DNA from: an uncultured Synechococcales cyanobacterium
GTDB taxonomy: Bacteria > Cyanobacteriota > Cyanobacteriia > Thermosynechococcales > Thermosynechococcaceae
Assembly: GCA_902806435.1 (NCBI GenBank)
Contig: CADCWO010000212.1
Coordinates: 27,817 to 91,816, forward strand
Reading direction: 5' to 3'
DNA: 64,000 nucleotides
The notes under the pieces are model-generated. The model ran no database searches. It was not told the origin of the DNA and saw only the letters and a program-made list of their open reading frames with translations. A program made the position numbers and the translations under genes. Below are positions 9,654 through 21,260 of this stretch, in pieces (positions within the stretch are counted from its first letter, which is position 1; each line of letters begins with the position of its first letter).

Positions 9654-10412
9654 TTAGCGTTGCGTTAACTCTTTCAACGCAGTGATATAGTTTGCAATCT
9701 TGTGATCCTGAAAGCGCCGGGAGAGAAAGTTCAGGCTAAAGCGAGGACCAAGTCTGTACGCTGTATCCACATGCTGGTGTCCCTGCCAAGGTCTGGGCAG
9801 GGCAGGCACAATATCCATTCCGTAAACAAACCGATAGGTACTGGGCACACGGCGGTTAAAAGAGTCCCGAAAACCAGCATTTCCTACCCTCGGGGCACCA
9901 AAAGTATAAATGGAGATCGCAACATTCGGGAAATTGTATTGAACATCAACGGCACACAGCGTTGCCAATGCGCCACCCAAACTGTGGCCGGTTATGGTAA
10001 CACTTGAGGCAGCATGATTCTTCAGATAGTCGTGAATTTTCTCTCGCACAGATAGATAGGCTGTGGCAAATCCCTGGTGCATTTGAGCGCCAGATCGACT
10101 TTCACCGGTATAGGGATAAATTTGTTCCCGAGTCTGAACAACTCGTTCTTGGATCACTTTCTGCTGAAACTCAACAACTTGTCTAAAGTTGAAGTTGGTG
10201 TTCCAGTCCATCCGGTTTTCACTGCCACGGAAAACGATATAGATGGAATCCCCTTCCGCGTCTGACAGAATGGCGCATTGAGTGTCGGTACTCGCTTGAT
10301 CAATTAAGTCTGGAGTAATGTCGGGAAACTGGCTAAAGTGCTGAAGCTAGGAGAAATCCTGATAAATCTCCTGCGCCAGAAGGGCAAGATTGACCGCCTT
10401 GGTAACGTCCAT
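9654..10412 (-). pseudogene. Class 3 (fungal-type) lipase interrupted by one in-frame TAG
   Basis: From ATG 10412 to the stop at 9654 one frame encodes a lipase of about 251 residues, broken only by TAG at 10347-10349 (codon 22). Before the stop it reads MDVTKAVNLALLAQEIYQDFS and after it LQHFSQFPDITPDLIDQ, which continues smoothly into the lipase core. That core has the IVFRGSEN strand-loop (oxyanion region), the nucleophile elbow GHSLGGALA, the aspartate loop MDIVPALP and a late histidine (FQDHKIANY). Without the first part, the 185-residue remainder starting at ATG 10211 would lack the oxyanion strand. AAAAAGGATT just ahead of ATG 10412 supports that start. This is a nonsense mutation (CAG to TAG is one base), a sequencing error or readthrough. 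Confidence 0.8.
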
Positions 10413-10670
10413 TGTCAGAATCCTTTTTACCTTAGTAGACGGATACTAGAGCAGCTAAAGTACTAGATAGCAACGAAAACCTGAATGGAGCAGCTGCCGC
10501 GATCGCAACCAAGTAGTCAAATTTTATCCTGTCACCCCGTTAAATTCCGACAAAAATGTTTCGCTTTTAGACGGTTATCGGCTGTGATTCTAGGGGAGAG
10601 ACTCATAAAACAAGCTGCTGAATTATGAAGTAAGCCTCAAGATGGCACCAATTTTGAACCAGAGCCTGCC

Positions 10671-11204
10671 TTACAATTCGACAATGAAACTGTCTCGGTG
10701 GTGAAAGTCGGCCTGCGAACCCGGATGGGTCAGCGCCCAGTAGCTCACCTCGCCGTCTCTGGGTTTGATCACGGTGCTGATAGCAACCTCCAGAGCCTGA
10801 TCTATCGGCACAATTTTAGTCAAATCGAGCTCCAGAGCAAGGGATAAACAGCCCGGTTGGGTCTGGACCCTAAACGGAAGTAATTGAAAGGCCATTTCCG
10901 CCTGCATTCCTTGTCGGTAAGCGGCAAAGCGATAGACGTTCCAGTGCCCAGCGGGAGAGAGGTTGAATTCCCAATAGTGAGGAGACTGCTTGAGAGCCAG
11001 GAAAAACTCGAAGCAGGTTTCTTCCCACAGCTCATCTTTGCAAGCTGGTAGGTCTGCTGGTGCCAGAATCATCAGTTCTGCCAGATTGCCAATCAGCGTA
11101 TAGCAGATGGCAAGTGTATTCGTGTGACGAACGATGTTAGCTGTAAGCTTCAAATCGGACAGACAGCTGTTTATGGAGAATGGCTGTAGAGAGTAGTCGT
11201 TCAT
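10671..11204 (-). CDS. DOMON-like (CBM9-type) domain protein
   Basis: A 177-residue all-beta protein of the DOMON-like type 9 carbohydrate-binding-module group. Blocks such as DELWEETCFEFFLA and YWEFNLSPAGHWNVYRF, and the closing YWALTHPGSQADFHHRDSF, are typical of these small stand-alone proteins in cyanobacteria. There is no signal peptide, so it is probably cytoplasmic. Its ATG at 11204 overlaps the stop of the upstream kinase gene by four bases (ATGA). This indicates translational coupling with a sugar kinase and suggests a role in sugar binding or recycling. The ligand is unknown. Confidence 0.8.
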   Translation of the reverse strand: MNDYSLQPFSINSCLSDLKLTANIVRHTNTLAICYTLIGNLAELMILAPADLPACKDELWEETCFEFFLALKQSPHYWEFNLSPAGHWNVYRFAAYRQGMQAEMAFQLLPFRVQTQPGCLSLALELDLTKIVPIDQALEVAISTVIKPRDGEVSYWALTHPGSQADFHHRDSFIVEL

Positions 11205-12355
11205 CGCATATCTTGGCTCAGGTTGCGAATCGCTGCTGCTTGGGATTCAATACTTTCAGTCAGCTTAAATTGGACGAGCGCCCTGGCGAGGTTGTGTTCT
11301 GGGTACTTAGCCTTGAAATAGACATTACCTGCCAAATAGTCGGTAAAGAATCTGAGCCCCAGCTCGAAAGCGATTAGGCGGATCGCGTCGTACAGATATT
11401 TGTAGTCGGTCTCGGTGAGAAATCTGGCTTGGGAAAGATAGCCTTGCAGAATCTCCTGGCAAAGGTCAAGTTCAAAGCGCACTGCCTGCCACTGTTCAGT
11501 TTCTTCTCCCAAAGGGTTACAGCCTGATCGCAGGCAGTCACCAATATCATAATGAACTAGACCGGGTTTGACGGTATCCAGATCGATGATGCTGATTGCC
11601 TGCCGGGTGGCGGTATCGATCATGACGTTGTTGATCTTGGGGTCGCCATGAATTGGTCGTAGACATAGCCTGCCTTGGGCTTTGGCATCTTCAAGGACGT
11701 GCGCCCAGGCTTTGCGATCGCTGATAAACTGCAAACAATAATCCACCTCCGGGAGCCGGGTAGAAGTTTGCTCGTGGACTGGTGGGGATTGGCTGCGGGA
11801 TGTCGCCAGGACTTGAGCATAGTGCTGTAGATAGGACGGTGTAATGTGGAACCCTTCCAGGGTGTCGGCTAGTTTTGCTGGGGACAGGTCACTGATCAGG
11901 GTATGGAACATACCGAGTGCGTAGCCGACTTCTCTAGCGTGCTGATTGTCTTGAATGGTATCAAAGGACTGCGAGGCATCAATAAAGCTGATCGCGCGCC
12001 AGAACGAGCCACTGGAGTCAATCCAATGATCTTGAGCAGCTTGGGTCAAAAGCACCCGTGGCACCTCCCAGCGGCGGTCCGGGCTAAAGGAGGTATGCTG
12101 TAGGCGATCGCGAACATGCTCGGTGAAGGTACGTATGTTCTGCATGACCAGCTCTGGCTGGCGAAATACTTGCGTATTGATGCGTTGGAGGACAAAGTGC
12201 CCTTCCGATTTAGAGTCTAGAGTTACCAGGAAGGTGTCATTAATATTGCCACTTCCAAATGCCTGGACGTTGATCACCTTGTCTTGAGGAGAGGCAAATT
12301 GGTTGGCAACAGAAACAAGGTTTTCCCAATTGCTGCTTGTGTTTAGATCCTTCAT
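11201..12355 (-). CDS. Phosphotransferase, N-acetylhexosamine 1-kinase (NahK)-like
   Basis: A 384-residue member of the aminoglycoside-phosphotransferase fold. The N-lobe has a glycine-rich FGSGNINDTFLV loop and the lysine-like region FVLQRIN. The catalytic loop reads HGDPKINNVMID and the metal-binding block IIDLDTVKPGLVHYDIGDCLR. The pairing of KINNV with DLDTV-PG--YD-GD is characteristic of N-acetylhexosamine 1-kinases and the related family once misnamed mucin-desulfating sulfatase. It may phosphorylate an amino sugar at C1 for recycling into nucleotide sugars. It is followed with a four-base overlap by the DOMON-like gene. Substrate specificity is inferred from motif likeness only. Confidence 0.8.
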   Translation of the reverse strand: MKDLNTSSNWENLVSVANQFASPQDKVINVQAFGSGNINDTFLVTLDSKSEGHFVLQRINTQVFRQPELVMQNIRTFTEHVRDRLQHTSFSPDRRWEVPRVLLTQAAQDHWIDSSGSFWRAISFIDASQSFDTIQDNQHAREVGYALGMFHTLISDLSPAKLADTLEGFHITPSYLQHYAQVLATSRSQSPPVHEQTSTRLPEVDYCLQFISDRKAWAHVLEDAKAQGRLCLRPIHGDPKINNVMIDTATRQAISIIDLDTVKPGLVHYDIGDCLRSGCNPLGEETEQWQAVRFELDLCQEILQGYLSQARFLTETDYKYLYDAIRLIAFELGLRFFTDYLAGNVYFKAKYPEHNLARALVQFKLTESIESQAAAIRNLSQDMR

Positions 12356-12551
12356 ATTCCCCCTGGCTAGCTGTTTAAACTACGCTGTTGCTCCTGTTAC
12401 GAAGCGATGCGCTGATCAAAATTGTCCATCTAAGGCATGTTTATGTGGGGCAGTTTCTGAAACTATCACTGAAACGCAGGACCCCATAGCTCTCAACTTT
12501 GTTTAAACCTCAACGAAACTTTAAAGTAGAAACCTCTGAAGCATCAATGAC

Positions 12552-13286
12552 TTGAAATCCTTGTCAACAAACTTATCTGAATGCCACAAAGCTTTTTTAG
12601 TTCATGAGCGGCTTTGTAAAACCTATGGATGTCCTGTTGCCTTCTTCCGTGATCTAGATCCCCTGAGTGAATTAATTTCGTCACTATTGTCACACCGGAC
12701 TCGCAACGCCGACTCCACTCGGGCTTTCAGCGAGCTACTATCTCGTTTTGAAAATTGGGCTGCCCTACGGGATGCTCCTGTCAATGAAGTAGAGGCAGCG
12801 ATCAAATTCTGTACCTGGCCAGAGCAAAAGGCACCGCGTATTCAAAGGGTGCTGCAAGTCATTACTGAGCAACGAGGAGACTTATCGTTGGACTTTTTGG
12901 GTGATCTTGAAGTACCTGCTGCCCGTGCCTGGCTGGAATTACTACCAGGCGTTGGGCCAAAGACTAGTGCAGCCGTGCTGATATTTAGTCGCTTACGGCG
13001 TCCCGCGCTTCCTGTGGATAGTCATCATCACCGTGTGGCCCTGCGATTACAGTTAATTGCTGCAGGAGTTGCCGTTGGTCAATCCCATGCGCTGCTCGAG
13101 GCACAACTACCACCGGGTTGGAGTGCTCAACAGGTATATGACAATCACGAGGTAATGATGCTGCATGGGCAGCGTTGCTGCTTTTATCGCAATCCAGCTT
13201 GCAGACGTTGTCCTGTACTCGATTTATGTCCGTATGGGCAAGAGCGTCTCCGTACTATAAATTTCGTAACTGCTGACCTTAAGTAG
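12552..13286 (+). CDS. Endonuclease III-like HhH-GPD DNA glycosylase with 4Fe-4S cluster
   Basis: A base-excision repair glycosylase/AP-lyase. The helix-hairpin-helix LLPGVGPKTSAAVLIF contains the catalytic lysine, PVDSHHHRVALRL supplies the catalytic aspartate, and the C terminus carries the Cys-x6-Cys-x2-Cys-x5-Cys cluster loop exactly as in endonuclease III. Length 244 fits. The first half (ELISSLLSHRTRNADSTRAFSELL) shows the usual SxQTxD-like site changed to S-HRTRNAD, so the substrate may differ from that of E. coli Nth. The start is TTG 12552; a nearby ATG at 12547 is out of frame and closes at once. It stands alone between the divergent kinase gene and convergent leuC. Confidence 0.88.
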   Translation: MKSLSTNLSECHKAFLVHERLCKTYGCPVAFFRDLDPLSELISSLLSHRTRNADSTRAFSELLSRFENWAALRDAPVNEVEAAIKFCTWPEQKAPRIQRVLQVITEQRGDLSLDFLGDLEVPAARAWLELLPGVGPKTSAAVLIFSRLRRPALPVDSHHHRVALRLQLIAAGVAVGQSHALLEAQLPPGWSAQQVYDNHEVMMLHGQRCCFYRNPACRRCPVLDLCPYGQERLRTINFVTADLK

Positions 13287-13468
13287 CTAGTTGAAGACAA
13301 CCGAACGGCACACTTCACAGACGGCAGATACGACTTGCAACTTGGTGAGTGCTCTATCCCTGTGTTAAACGCAGCCATGGATTCACACTACGGTTAAAAT
13401 CGGTCCTCGCCTCAGCACGAATCATGCTCCTTCAGCCGATACAACAATGAGAATCTCACTATGTGAGT

Positions 13469-14890
<1,422 letters not shown>

Positions 14891-15023
14891 TTTTAGTCGT
14901 AATCCCTACAGTCAGTGTTTAATTTTATCTTAATAAAATAGCCGTCAGCTTTCTGCCGACTAGAAAGAGAAAAGAGTTGCAGACCCTGTAGGGATTCCAA
15001 CAGTCGTTGTTAAAGCACCGAAG

Positions 15024-15509
15024 ATGATTGTTCTTGTAATGGGAGTTGCTGGCTCTGGCAAAACCACCATTGCCAAAATGCTAGCTGACAGTTTGGGCTG
15101 GGAGTTTAGTGACGCTGACAGCTTCCACCCGCCAGCCAATGTTGAGAAGATGAGCCAGGGTATTCCCCTAGAGGATGCAGACCGAGCTCCTTGGCTCCAG
15201 GCACTTCAAGCTACGATTGAGCGTTGGCTGAGGGAGAAAAAGAATGTTGTCCTGGCCTGTTCAGCCCTAAAAGCCGCTTACCGTGAGAGGCTCTGTTGTG
15301 ATAAGTCCCGAATGCAGTTGGTTTATCTCAAGGGTTCCTTTGAGTTGCTCCAGTCACGCCTAGCTCAGCGTTCAGACCACTTTATGAAGCAGAACTTGCT
15401 GCAAAGCCAGTTTGACATCTTGGAGGAGCCAGCGGAAGGGATTTACGTGGATATTCTACTGCCACCAAAGGTCATTGTGCAGCAGATCAGAGTAAACCTT
15501 GGGCTTTAG
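15024..15509 (+). CDS. gntK: Gluconokinase
   Basis: Phosphorylates gluconate to 6-phosphogluconate, feeding the oxidative pentose-phosphate pathway. The 161-residue protein is a P-loop kinase with Walker A GVAGSGKTT at 7-15, the family's SDADSFHPPANVEKM lid/substrate segment, GIPLEDADRAPWL, and the CSALKAAYRERL block. These are diagnostic of the GntK/IdnK group. ATG 15024 follows a spaced GCACCGAAG region with no strong Shine-Dalgarno. No gluconate permease or regulator lies nearby; the downstream stretch is decayed sequence. Confidence 0.93.
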   Translation: MIVLVMGVAGSGKTTIAKMLADSLGWEFSDADSFHPPANVEKMSQGIPLEDADRAPWLQALQATIERWLREKKNVVLACSALKAAYRERLCCDKSRMQLVYLKGSFELLQSRLAQRSDHFMKQNLLQSQFDILEEPAEGIYVDILLPPKVIVQQIRVNLGL

Positions 15510-15589
15510 CTGCCAGTTCTAATTGCTTTAGGTCTAGTTAATTTTGTTGCCCTACCCTTCACCTGTGCAGCATAAATTAGTTGGATTAT

Positions 15590-16085
15590 TGGTGCCGATA
15601 GGTAGAAGCCAGCGTTCAAGCCTATCGGCAGTTGCAGACACAGGGTTGAGTACCATTTTCACGGACAATGGAACCCATGCTACCGAGGTCGCCGATCAGA
15701 GGGGTTCCTTTAGAGGTTTTGGTAAGCCTTTCATTCGCGACCGTTGCCTTTTTTGCCGGTCTTGACGCCGGAAGTAGCGGCTGCGTGACTGGTTAAGAGT
15801 GACGCAGAGACGACGATTGTTGATGCTATTCGCTTCTTTAATCTCTTTCTGAAGTCTCCCACCACTAACGATCAAGGTATGGTAAATTCTCAAGCTCTGC
15901 TGGATTAGGGGGTGTGGCCTTTGTATGGGACGATGACACTGGGACTTTTCCGGGAGAAACTGAATGATTTTGGCCAGGTGACATTCCGGGCGGCTCTTGC
16001 CAATGGTAATCCACTAATTGTCCGCGCTGAGTCAACTTCAGCCCCTAGGCCTAGTAGTAGTGCCAGATTGTTTAGGATTGTCATT
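15590..16085 (+). pseudogene. Decayed copy of the downstream seven-repeat secreted protein
   Basis: Pieces in different frames carry the repeat signature of the intact gene at 16356-17453. In order they are: VADTGLSTIFTDNGTHATEVAD then GSFRGFGKPFIRDR (about 15630-15740); TVAFFAGLDAGSSG one frame over (about 15740-15777); TTIVDAIRFFNLFLKSP and TNDQGMVNSQALLD in another frame (about 15803-15905); and LNDFGQVTFRAALANGN (about 15960-16010). Each piece fits the consensus of TTIAD..G.F..F..PSINDQG.VAF.A.LD..G, and the pieces occur in the right order. Frameshifts and stops separate them. The boundaries are approximate. Confidence 0.75.
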
Positions 16086-16355
16086 CTTAGCACGATCAAC
16101 TACTGTTGCATTACTGGAGTAGGCATTCTGCTCCGGCTAGCTAGTAGGGACTACGTCCAATCACGATCTCTGGAGCAAATTTTCTAGCGGTAAAGAGGCT
16201 GGGAGCAGAAGACTTTATACAGCCATCAATAATGAATAATACTCTGTAACGCCTTAAGAACGTTTGTTGGCTGGCGGTCAAGCTTTGCTATACAACTGGA
16301 AGGTTTTTTGTCGCACTTTGGCTGCGGTGCCACTTTATCTAGAGAAAGGTGTGAG

Positions 16356-17453
16356 ATGAGATTAGGTTTGAGCCTGATTGGGCCGGCAGTGATGGGTCTA
16401 TACCTTAGTCTCCCAGCTACAGCGGCAGAATTTACATTCACTAAAATTGCAGACAATAGCGGTCCCCTACAGCCATTTGGCTCTCCCAGCCTTAACGATC
16501 AAGGAGTAATCGTATTCAGCGCCCTCTTAAATAAAGGGGGCAGTGGCCTTTTTGTGGGTAGCGGCAGATCAAGCGGTGGATCTAGAACTAAGACAATTGT
16601 CAAAAGTAGTGGCTCTGCTGTTCCATTGAGTGCCCCTTCCATCAGCAATCAAGGCATAGTAGCCTTTGGCAACGATGAGGCGAGGGGAATTTTCACTCAC
16701 AGTGGAACAAAACTTACACCAATTGCTGACAGTAGTGGTACCCTGAACACCTTCCCCGCTAGTACCCCCGCCATTAATGATCAGGGTATAGTAGCTTTTC
16801 GAGCAGAGCTGGATACAGGCATTAGTGGCCTCTTTACGGGTAGTAGCGGCGCACCTATCACGACCATTGCTGATAATGCTAGCAGCACCTTTGATAGCTT
16901 TGGTCCCCCGGTTATCAACGAGCGCGGTACGGTGGCCTTTAGTGCCGAACTGAGACCTCAGGAGGAGCAAAACTCAGTTAGTGGGATTTTTACCAGTAGT
17001 AACGGCGCGATCAAAACGATTGCTGATAGTAAAGGGTCCTTTACTTCCTTCAGCCCACCGTCACTCAACGATAACGACACAATAGCTTTCAAGGCTGCCC
17101 TAGATGTGGGGAGTAGTGGCATCTTCACCAGTCATGGAACGACGCACACAACCGTTGTTGATAGCAGTGGGCCCTTCAATCGCTTCGATCAACCCTCAAT
17201 TAATAACGAAGGCAAAGTAGCCTTTCTTGCGTTTTTGGATCAGGGAGGGTACGGCATTTTTATAGGGCCAGATCCGAAGACTGATAAAGTGATTGGCGTT
17301 GGTGATTCCCTATTTGGTTCCACAGTCGCAGATATTGCTTTAGACACAGAGGGGCTGAATAATTCAAATCAAGTTGCCTTCTATGCCCTATTGGCAAATG
17401 GTACCTATGGGATCTACCGTGCAGATCCTGTAAGTGGTCCTCAGCCTAGGTAG
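16356..17453 (+). CDS. Secreted seven-repeat protein (probable beta-propeller)
   Basis: The true start is ATG 16356, eight bases after AAAGG, giving a signal peptide (MRLGLSLIGPAVMGLYL, cut near TAAAE) rather than the longer frame from 16308. The rest is seven units of about 40-50 residues. Their consensus is (T)TIADSSG.F..F..PSINDQG.VAF.A.LD.G.SGIFT, and the last unit is divergent. Seven repeats of this size, each with hydrophobic strands and an N-D-Q-G turn, would suit a seven-bladed propeller, but that is inference. Related proteins are found in cyanobacteria and planctomycetes with no known function. A decayed paralogue lies directly upstream. The stop overlaps a weak opposite-strand frame by eight bases. 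Confidence 0.8.
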   Translation: MRLGLSLIGPAVMGLYLSLPATAAEFTFTKIADNSGPLQPFGSPSLNDQGVIVFSALLNKGGSGLFVGSGRSSGGSRTKTIVKSSGSAVPLSAPSISNQGIVAFGNDEARGIFTHSGTKLTPIADSSGTLNTFPASTPAINDQGIVAFRAELDTGISGLFTGSSGAPITTIADNASSTFDSFGPPVINERGTVAFSAELRPQEEQNSVSGIFTSSNGAIKTIADSKGSFTSFSPPSLNDNDTIAFKAALDVGSSGIFTSHGTTHTTVVDSSGPFNRFDQPSINNEGKVAFLAFLDQGGYGIFIGPDPKTDKVIGVGDSLFGSTVADIALDTEGLNNSNQVAFYALLANGTYGIYRADPVSGPQPR

Positions 17454-17709
17454 TAGAGCTAGTGTCATGGTGATCAGTTGCTAGGGCTTGGATGACATCC
17501 AGAATTGGATAGTAGTGCTCTATAACAGGATAGGGAAATTCTCCTAGATCAACAGATGTAGCTAAGGCTAGGGTGTAACCCTCGGTCGCAGCGCCTGTGC
17601 CTATCCCCAACTTTTGGGCAATAGGGAGTTGAAGCATAGCCTGTTTGGGGAAGCCTTCTAAAATAGTAAAGATCAGTAAATAATTCTTTAACTGACTCAG
17701 GCTTCCCAT
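17446..17709 (-). CDS. Possible small hypothetical protein divergent to mfd
   Basis: An 87-residue open frame fills the gap between the repeat protein and mfd. It has a plausible protein composition (for example [18 protein letters not shown] and [19 protein letters not shown]), but I recognise no family. Its start would be 11 bases from the mfd start on the other strand, leaving no room for separate promoters. Its end overlaps the upstream gene by eight bases. It could be real, with a start further in (the internal ATG at MLQLPIAQ), or a chance frame. Confidence 0.35.
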   Translation of the reverse strand: MGSLSQLKNYLLIFTILEGFPKQAMLQLPIAQKLGIGTGAATEGYTLALATSVDLGEFPYPVIEHYYPILDVIQALATDHHDTSSTT

Positions 17710-17720
17710 TCCTTGAACTT

Positions 17721-20700
17721 ATGGCATTTTCTTCAATTGTCCGGTCGTTAGGGAAATTACCGCTGACGCAAGAGTTACTAGCTAAGCTGGAGCGACAGCG
17801 GGAATTACAACTCAATGGAATTGCTCGGTTACCCAAGGGTTTAGTGGCTTCCGCGATCGCCCAGGGTAAGGCACAGAACTTAGTTGTGATCACTCCCACC
17901 CTAGAAGATGCCGGACGCTGGGCAGCTCAATTAGAAGCGATGGGCTGGCCGATTGTCCATTTTTATCCCACCTCTGAAGCTTCCCCCTACGAACCGTTTG
18001 ACCTGGAATCAGAGATGACCTGGGGGCAGTTGCAAGTGCTGGCCGACCTACTTGAATCCCAGAAACCCATGGCAGTTGTAGCTACCGAGCGATCGCTACA
18101 ACCTCACCTACCGCCCGTGCAGGATTTTCAGGCCTACTGCCTGAGCGTGGATCGCGCGATGACGGACGCCCCTACCTTAGATAGCTTCAGTAAGGAGCTG
18201 GTCCGGCTGGGATACGAACGAGTTTCTTTAGTGGAGACGGAAGGACAATGGAGCCGCCGTGGCGACATCATTGATCTATTTCCAGTTGCTTCTGAGCTAC
18301 CTGTGCGCTTGGAATGGTTTGGGGATGATCTGGAGCAACTGCGGGAATTTGATCCCGCAACCCAACGATCTCTCGATAGTATTGACCGCCTAACGCTGAC
18401 GCCCACCAGTTTTGCTCCGATTACCCTAGCTGCCCTCTCACAGGACAGGCTGGCGCAGGTGAAAGCTTGCTTGTCACCGCAAGACGAGGAAAAGTTGGAT
18501 ATGGGCCAAGTGCCAGAAGGTATGCGGCGATTTCTAGGATTGGCCTTTACACCTCCCGCATCATTACTCGACTACCTGCCCGAAAATACCCTGATTGCCC
18601 TGGACGAACCAGACCAGTGTCGGGCCCACAGCGATCGCTGGTTTGAGCATGCGCAAGAGCATTGGCAAGATGTGGAAGCGTCCCTGCCGCAGATCCATCG
18701 CTCTTTTACCGCAGCCCTAACAGACGTTGCGAGTTTTCGTCGATTATCTCTGTCGGAACTAGCAGAAGAAAAAAGTGGTCTCAATCTTGCTAGTCGGCCT
18801 GTCCCCGCTATACCCCACCAATTTGCTCGGTTAGCAGAGACTCTACGCCAAGAGCGGCAGCGTCAATTTTCCGTCTGGCTGGTGTCTGCCCAACCTTCTC
18901 GCTCCGCCGCATTGTTGCAAGAGCATGATTGTCCAGCTCAATTTGTCCCCAATCCGCGCGACTACCCAGCGATTGAAAAGCTGCAAGCCCAGCACACGCC
19001 GGTCGCACTAAAGTACTCTGGCTTGGCAGAACTGGAAGGGTTTATTCTGCCCACGTTTCGGTGCGTTGTGGTCACCGATCGCGAGTTTTTTGGCCAACAC
19101 ACCCTGGCCACACCTAACTACGTGCGTAAGCGCCGCCGCGCGACCTCCAAACAAGTTGACCCCAATAAGCTGAGCCCGGGTGATTACGTGGTACACCGCA
19201 ACCACGGCGTCGGCAAGTTCATCAAGCTAGAAAGCCTGACGCTCAATCATGAAACCCGCGAGTACTTGGTGTTGCAGTACGCCGATGGTCTGCTGCGGGT
19301 AGCGGTAGACCAATTAGGGTCACTTTCCCGGTTCCGAGGGGCGGGGGATGCGGCGCCGGAATTGAATAAAATGTCCGGTAAAGCTTGGGAGAAAACGAAG
19401 AGCAAAGTCCGCAAGTCGATTAAAAAAGTTGCGGTTGATTTGTTGAAGCTCTATGCTCAGCGATCGCAACAGCAAGGACATGCCTATCCGGCTGATCTGC
19501 CCTGGCAAGTAGAGCTAGAGGAGTCATTTCCTTACCAGCCAACTACCGACCAACTAAAGGCAGTCCAAGACGTCAAGCAGGATATGCAAAGCGATCGTCC
19601 AATGGATCGCCTAGTTTGCGGGGATGTCGGGTTTGGCAAAACGGAAGTGGCAATCCGGGCAATTTTCAAGGCCGTCACCGCTGGCAAACAAGTGGTGTTC
19701 CTAGCACCGACGACGATCTTGACCCAGCAGCATTACCACACGCTTAAAGAACGGTTTGCCCCTTACCCGATTTCAGTCGGGTTACTGAACCGCTTCCGCA
19801 CGGCGGAGGAGCGGCGAACCATTCAGCAGCGGCTGGCAACTGGGGAATTAGATATTGTTGTTGGCACCCATCAGCTCCTAGGCAAAGGGATTACATTCCG
19901 AGATTTGGGGCTGCTGGTAGTGGATGAAGAACAGCGGTTTGGGGTAAACCAAAAAGAAAGAATCAAAGCCCTTAAGACCCAGGTGGATGTGCTGACGCTG
20001 AGTGCCACGCCAATTCCACGCACGCTTTACATGGCGCTATCGGGGGTGCGAGAAATGAGCTTGATTACCACCCCGCCCCCCTCTCGCCGTCCGATTAAAA
20101 CTCATCTAGCTCCCTACGACCCAGAAACGGTGCGCAGTGCTGTGCGCCAAGAGCTGGACCGGGGCGGTCAGGTATTCTACGTCGTATCCCGGGTGGACGG
20201 AATTGAAGAGGTCGCGGGAAAACTGCGGCAGATGGTGCCCGGAGCTCGGCTGGTGATCGCCCACGGCCAAATGCCAGAAGGGGAACTCGAAGCGACGATG
20301 CTCACCTTCAATAACGGGGAGGCGGATATCTTGGTGTGCACAACGATTATTGAATCGGGCCTGGATATTCCGCGTGTGAATACTATTTTGGTTGAAGACG
20401 CCCAGCGGTTTGGTCTTTCCCAGCTCTACCAGCTCCGAGGCCGGGTGGGCCGGTCTGGGGTGCAAGCCCATGCTTGGATATTTTACCCGCATCAGCACCG
20501 TTTGTCGGATACGGCTCGCCAGCGACTGCGGGCCCTGCAGGAGTTTACCCAGTTAGGATCTGGCTACCAACTCGCGGTGCGGGACATGGAAATCCGCGGA
20601 GTGGGCAACCTGTTGGGGGCGGAACAATCAGGCCAAATGGAGGCGATCGGGTTTGACCTCTACATGGAAATGCTAGAAGAAGCCATTAACGAAGTGCGCG

Positions 20701-21185
20701 GCCAGGAAATTCCGCCAGTGGATGATACTGCGATCGACTTAAACCTGACGGCCTTTATCCCTGCTGATTACATCCCCGATCTAGATCAAAAGATGAGTGC
20801 TTACCGGGCAGTTGCCTCCAGTAATTCCAAGCCAGAGCTGACACAAATTGCTGTGGAGTGGAGCGATCGCTTTGGCCCGATTCCTAGCGCCGCCCTGCAA
20901 CTACTGCGGGTAGTCGAGCTGAAGCAGTTAGCCAAGAAACTTGGGTTTGCCCGGATCAAACCAGAGGGAAATCAACACATTGTTCTAGAAACCCCGATGG
21001 AAGAACCGGCCTGGAACCTCTTAAAGGCGAACTTACCTCAACACCTCCAGTCCCGCTTTGTCTTTGCGCCTGGTAAAGTCACTGTACGGGGGTTGGGTGT
21101 TTTAAGTGCGGACCAGCAGTTAGAAAGCTTAATTGACTGGCTGAGTAAAATTCAAGGGGCACTACCGGAACCAGCACTGGTTTGA
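17721..21185 (+). CDS. mfd: Transcription-repair coupling factor
   Basis: Mfd recognises RNA polymerase stalled at DNA damage, pushes it off and recruits UvrA. The 1154-residue chain has all the usual parts. There is a UvrB-like N-terminal region ([30 protein letters not shown]). The RNA-polymerase-interacting CarD-like domain starts near residue 485 ([17 protein letters not shown]). The RecG-like motor has Walker [15 protein letters not shown] near 633, DEEQRFGV near 735, [14 protein letters not shown] and [10 protein letters not shown]. The chain closes with the TRCF domain. It appears full length and is followed 75 bases later by pyrF-pyrE on the same strand. Confidence 0.97.
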   Translation: MAFSSIVRSLGKLPLTQELLAKLERQRELQLNGIARLPKGLVASAIAQGKAQNLVVITPTLEDAGRWAAQLEAMGWPIVHFYPTSEASPYEPFDLESEMTWGQLQVLADLLESQKPMAVVATERSLQPHLPPVQDFQAYCLSVDRAMTDAPTLDSFSKELVRLGYERVSLVETEGQWSRRGDIIDLFPVASELPVRLEWFGDDLEQLREFDPATQRSLDSIDRLTLTPTSFAPITLAALSQDRLAQVKACLSPQDEEKLDMGQVPEGMRRFLGLAFTPPASLLDYLPENTLIALDEPDQCRAHSDRWFEHAQEHWQDVEASLPQIHRSFTAALTDVASFRRLSLSELAEEKSGLNLASRPVPAIPHQFARLAETLRQERQRQFSVWLVSAQPSRSAALLQEHDCPAQFVPNPRDYPAIEKLQAQHTPVALKYSGLAELEGFILPTFRCVVVTDREFFGQHTLATPNYVRKRRRATSKQVDPNKLSPGDYVVHRNHGVGKFIKLESLTLNHETREYLVLQYADGLLRVAVDQLGSLSRFRGAGDAAPELNKMSGKAWEKTKSKVRKSIKKVAVDLLKLYAQRSQQQGHAYPADLPWQVELEESFPYQPTTDQLKAVQDVKQDMQSDRPMDRLVCGDVGFGKTEVAIRAIFKAVTAGKQVVFLAPTTILTQQHYHTLKERFAPYPISVGLLNRFRTAEERRTIQQRLATGELDIVVGTHQLLGKGITFRDLGLLVVDEEQRFGVNQKERIKALKTQVDVLTLSATPIPRTLYMALSGVREMSLITTPPPSRRPIKTHLAPYDPETVRSAVRQELDRGGQVFYVVSRVDGIEEVAGKLRQMVPGARLVIAHGQMPEGELEATMLTFNNGEADILVCTTIIESGLDIPRVNTILVEDAQRFGLSQLYQLRGRVGRSGVQAHAWIFYPHQHRLSDTARQRLRALQEFTQLGSGYQLAVRDMEIRGVGNLLGAEQSGQMEAIGFDLYMEMLEEAINEVRGQEIPPVDDTAIDLNLTAFIPADYIPDLDQKMSAYRAVASSNSKPELTQIAVEWSDRFGPIPSAALQLLRVVELKQLAKKLGFARIKPEGNQHIVLETPMEEPAWNLLKANLPQHLQSRFVFAPGKVTVRGLGVLSADQQLESLIDWLSKIQGALPEPALV

Positions 21186-21260
21186 ATCATAATTGTCTCC
21201 CCCAGCCGCCTACACTTTTCTGAAGGGCTCCCCCTCTAAATTGTTCTTAACGAGCTACCC

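Noticed and set aside
9654..10211. A complete 185-residue lipase starting at ATG 10211
   Set aside because: Codons upstream in the same frame continue the lipase family sequence, including the oxyanion strand, up to a better start at 10412; the short version is a remainder after the TAG.
16308..16355. Sixteen extra N-terminal codons on the seven-repeat protein
   Set aside because: The downstream ATG 16356 has AAAGG before it and begins a standard signal peptide; the upstream codons would spoil it.
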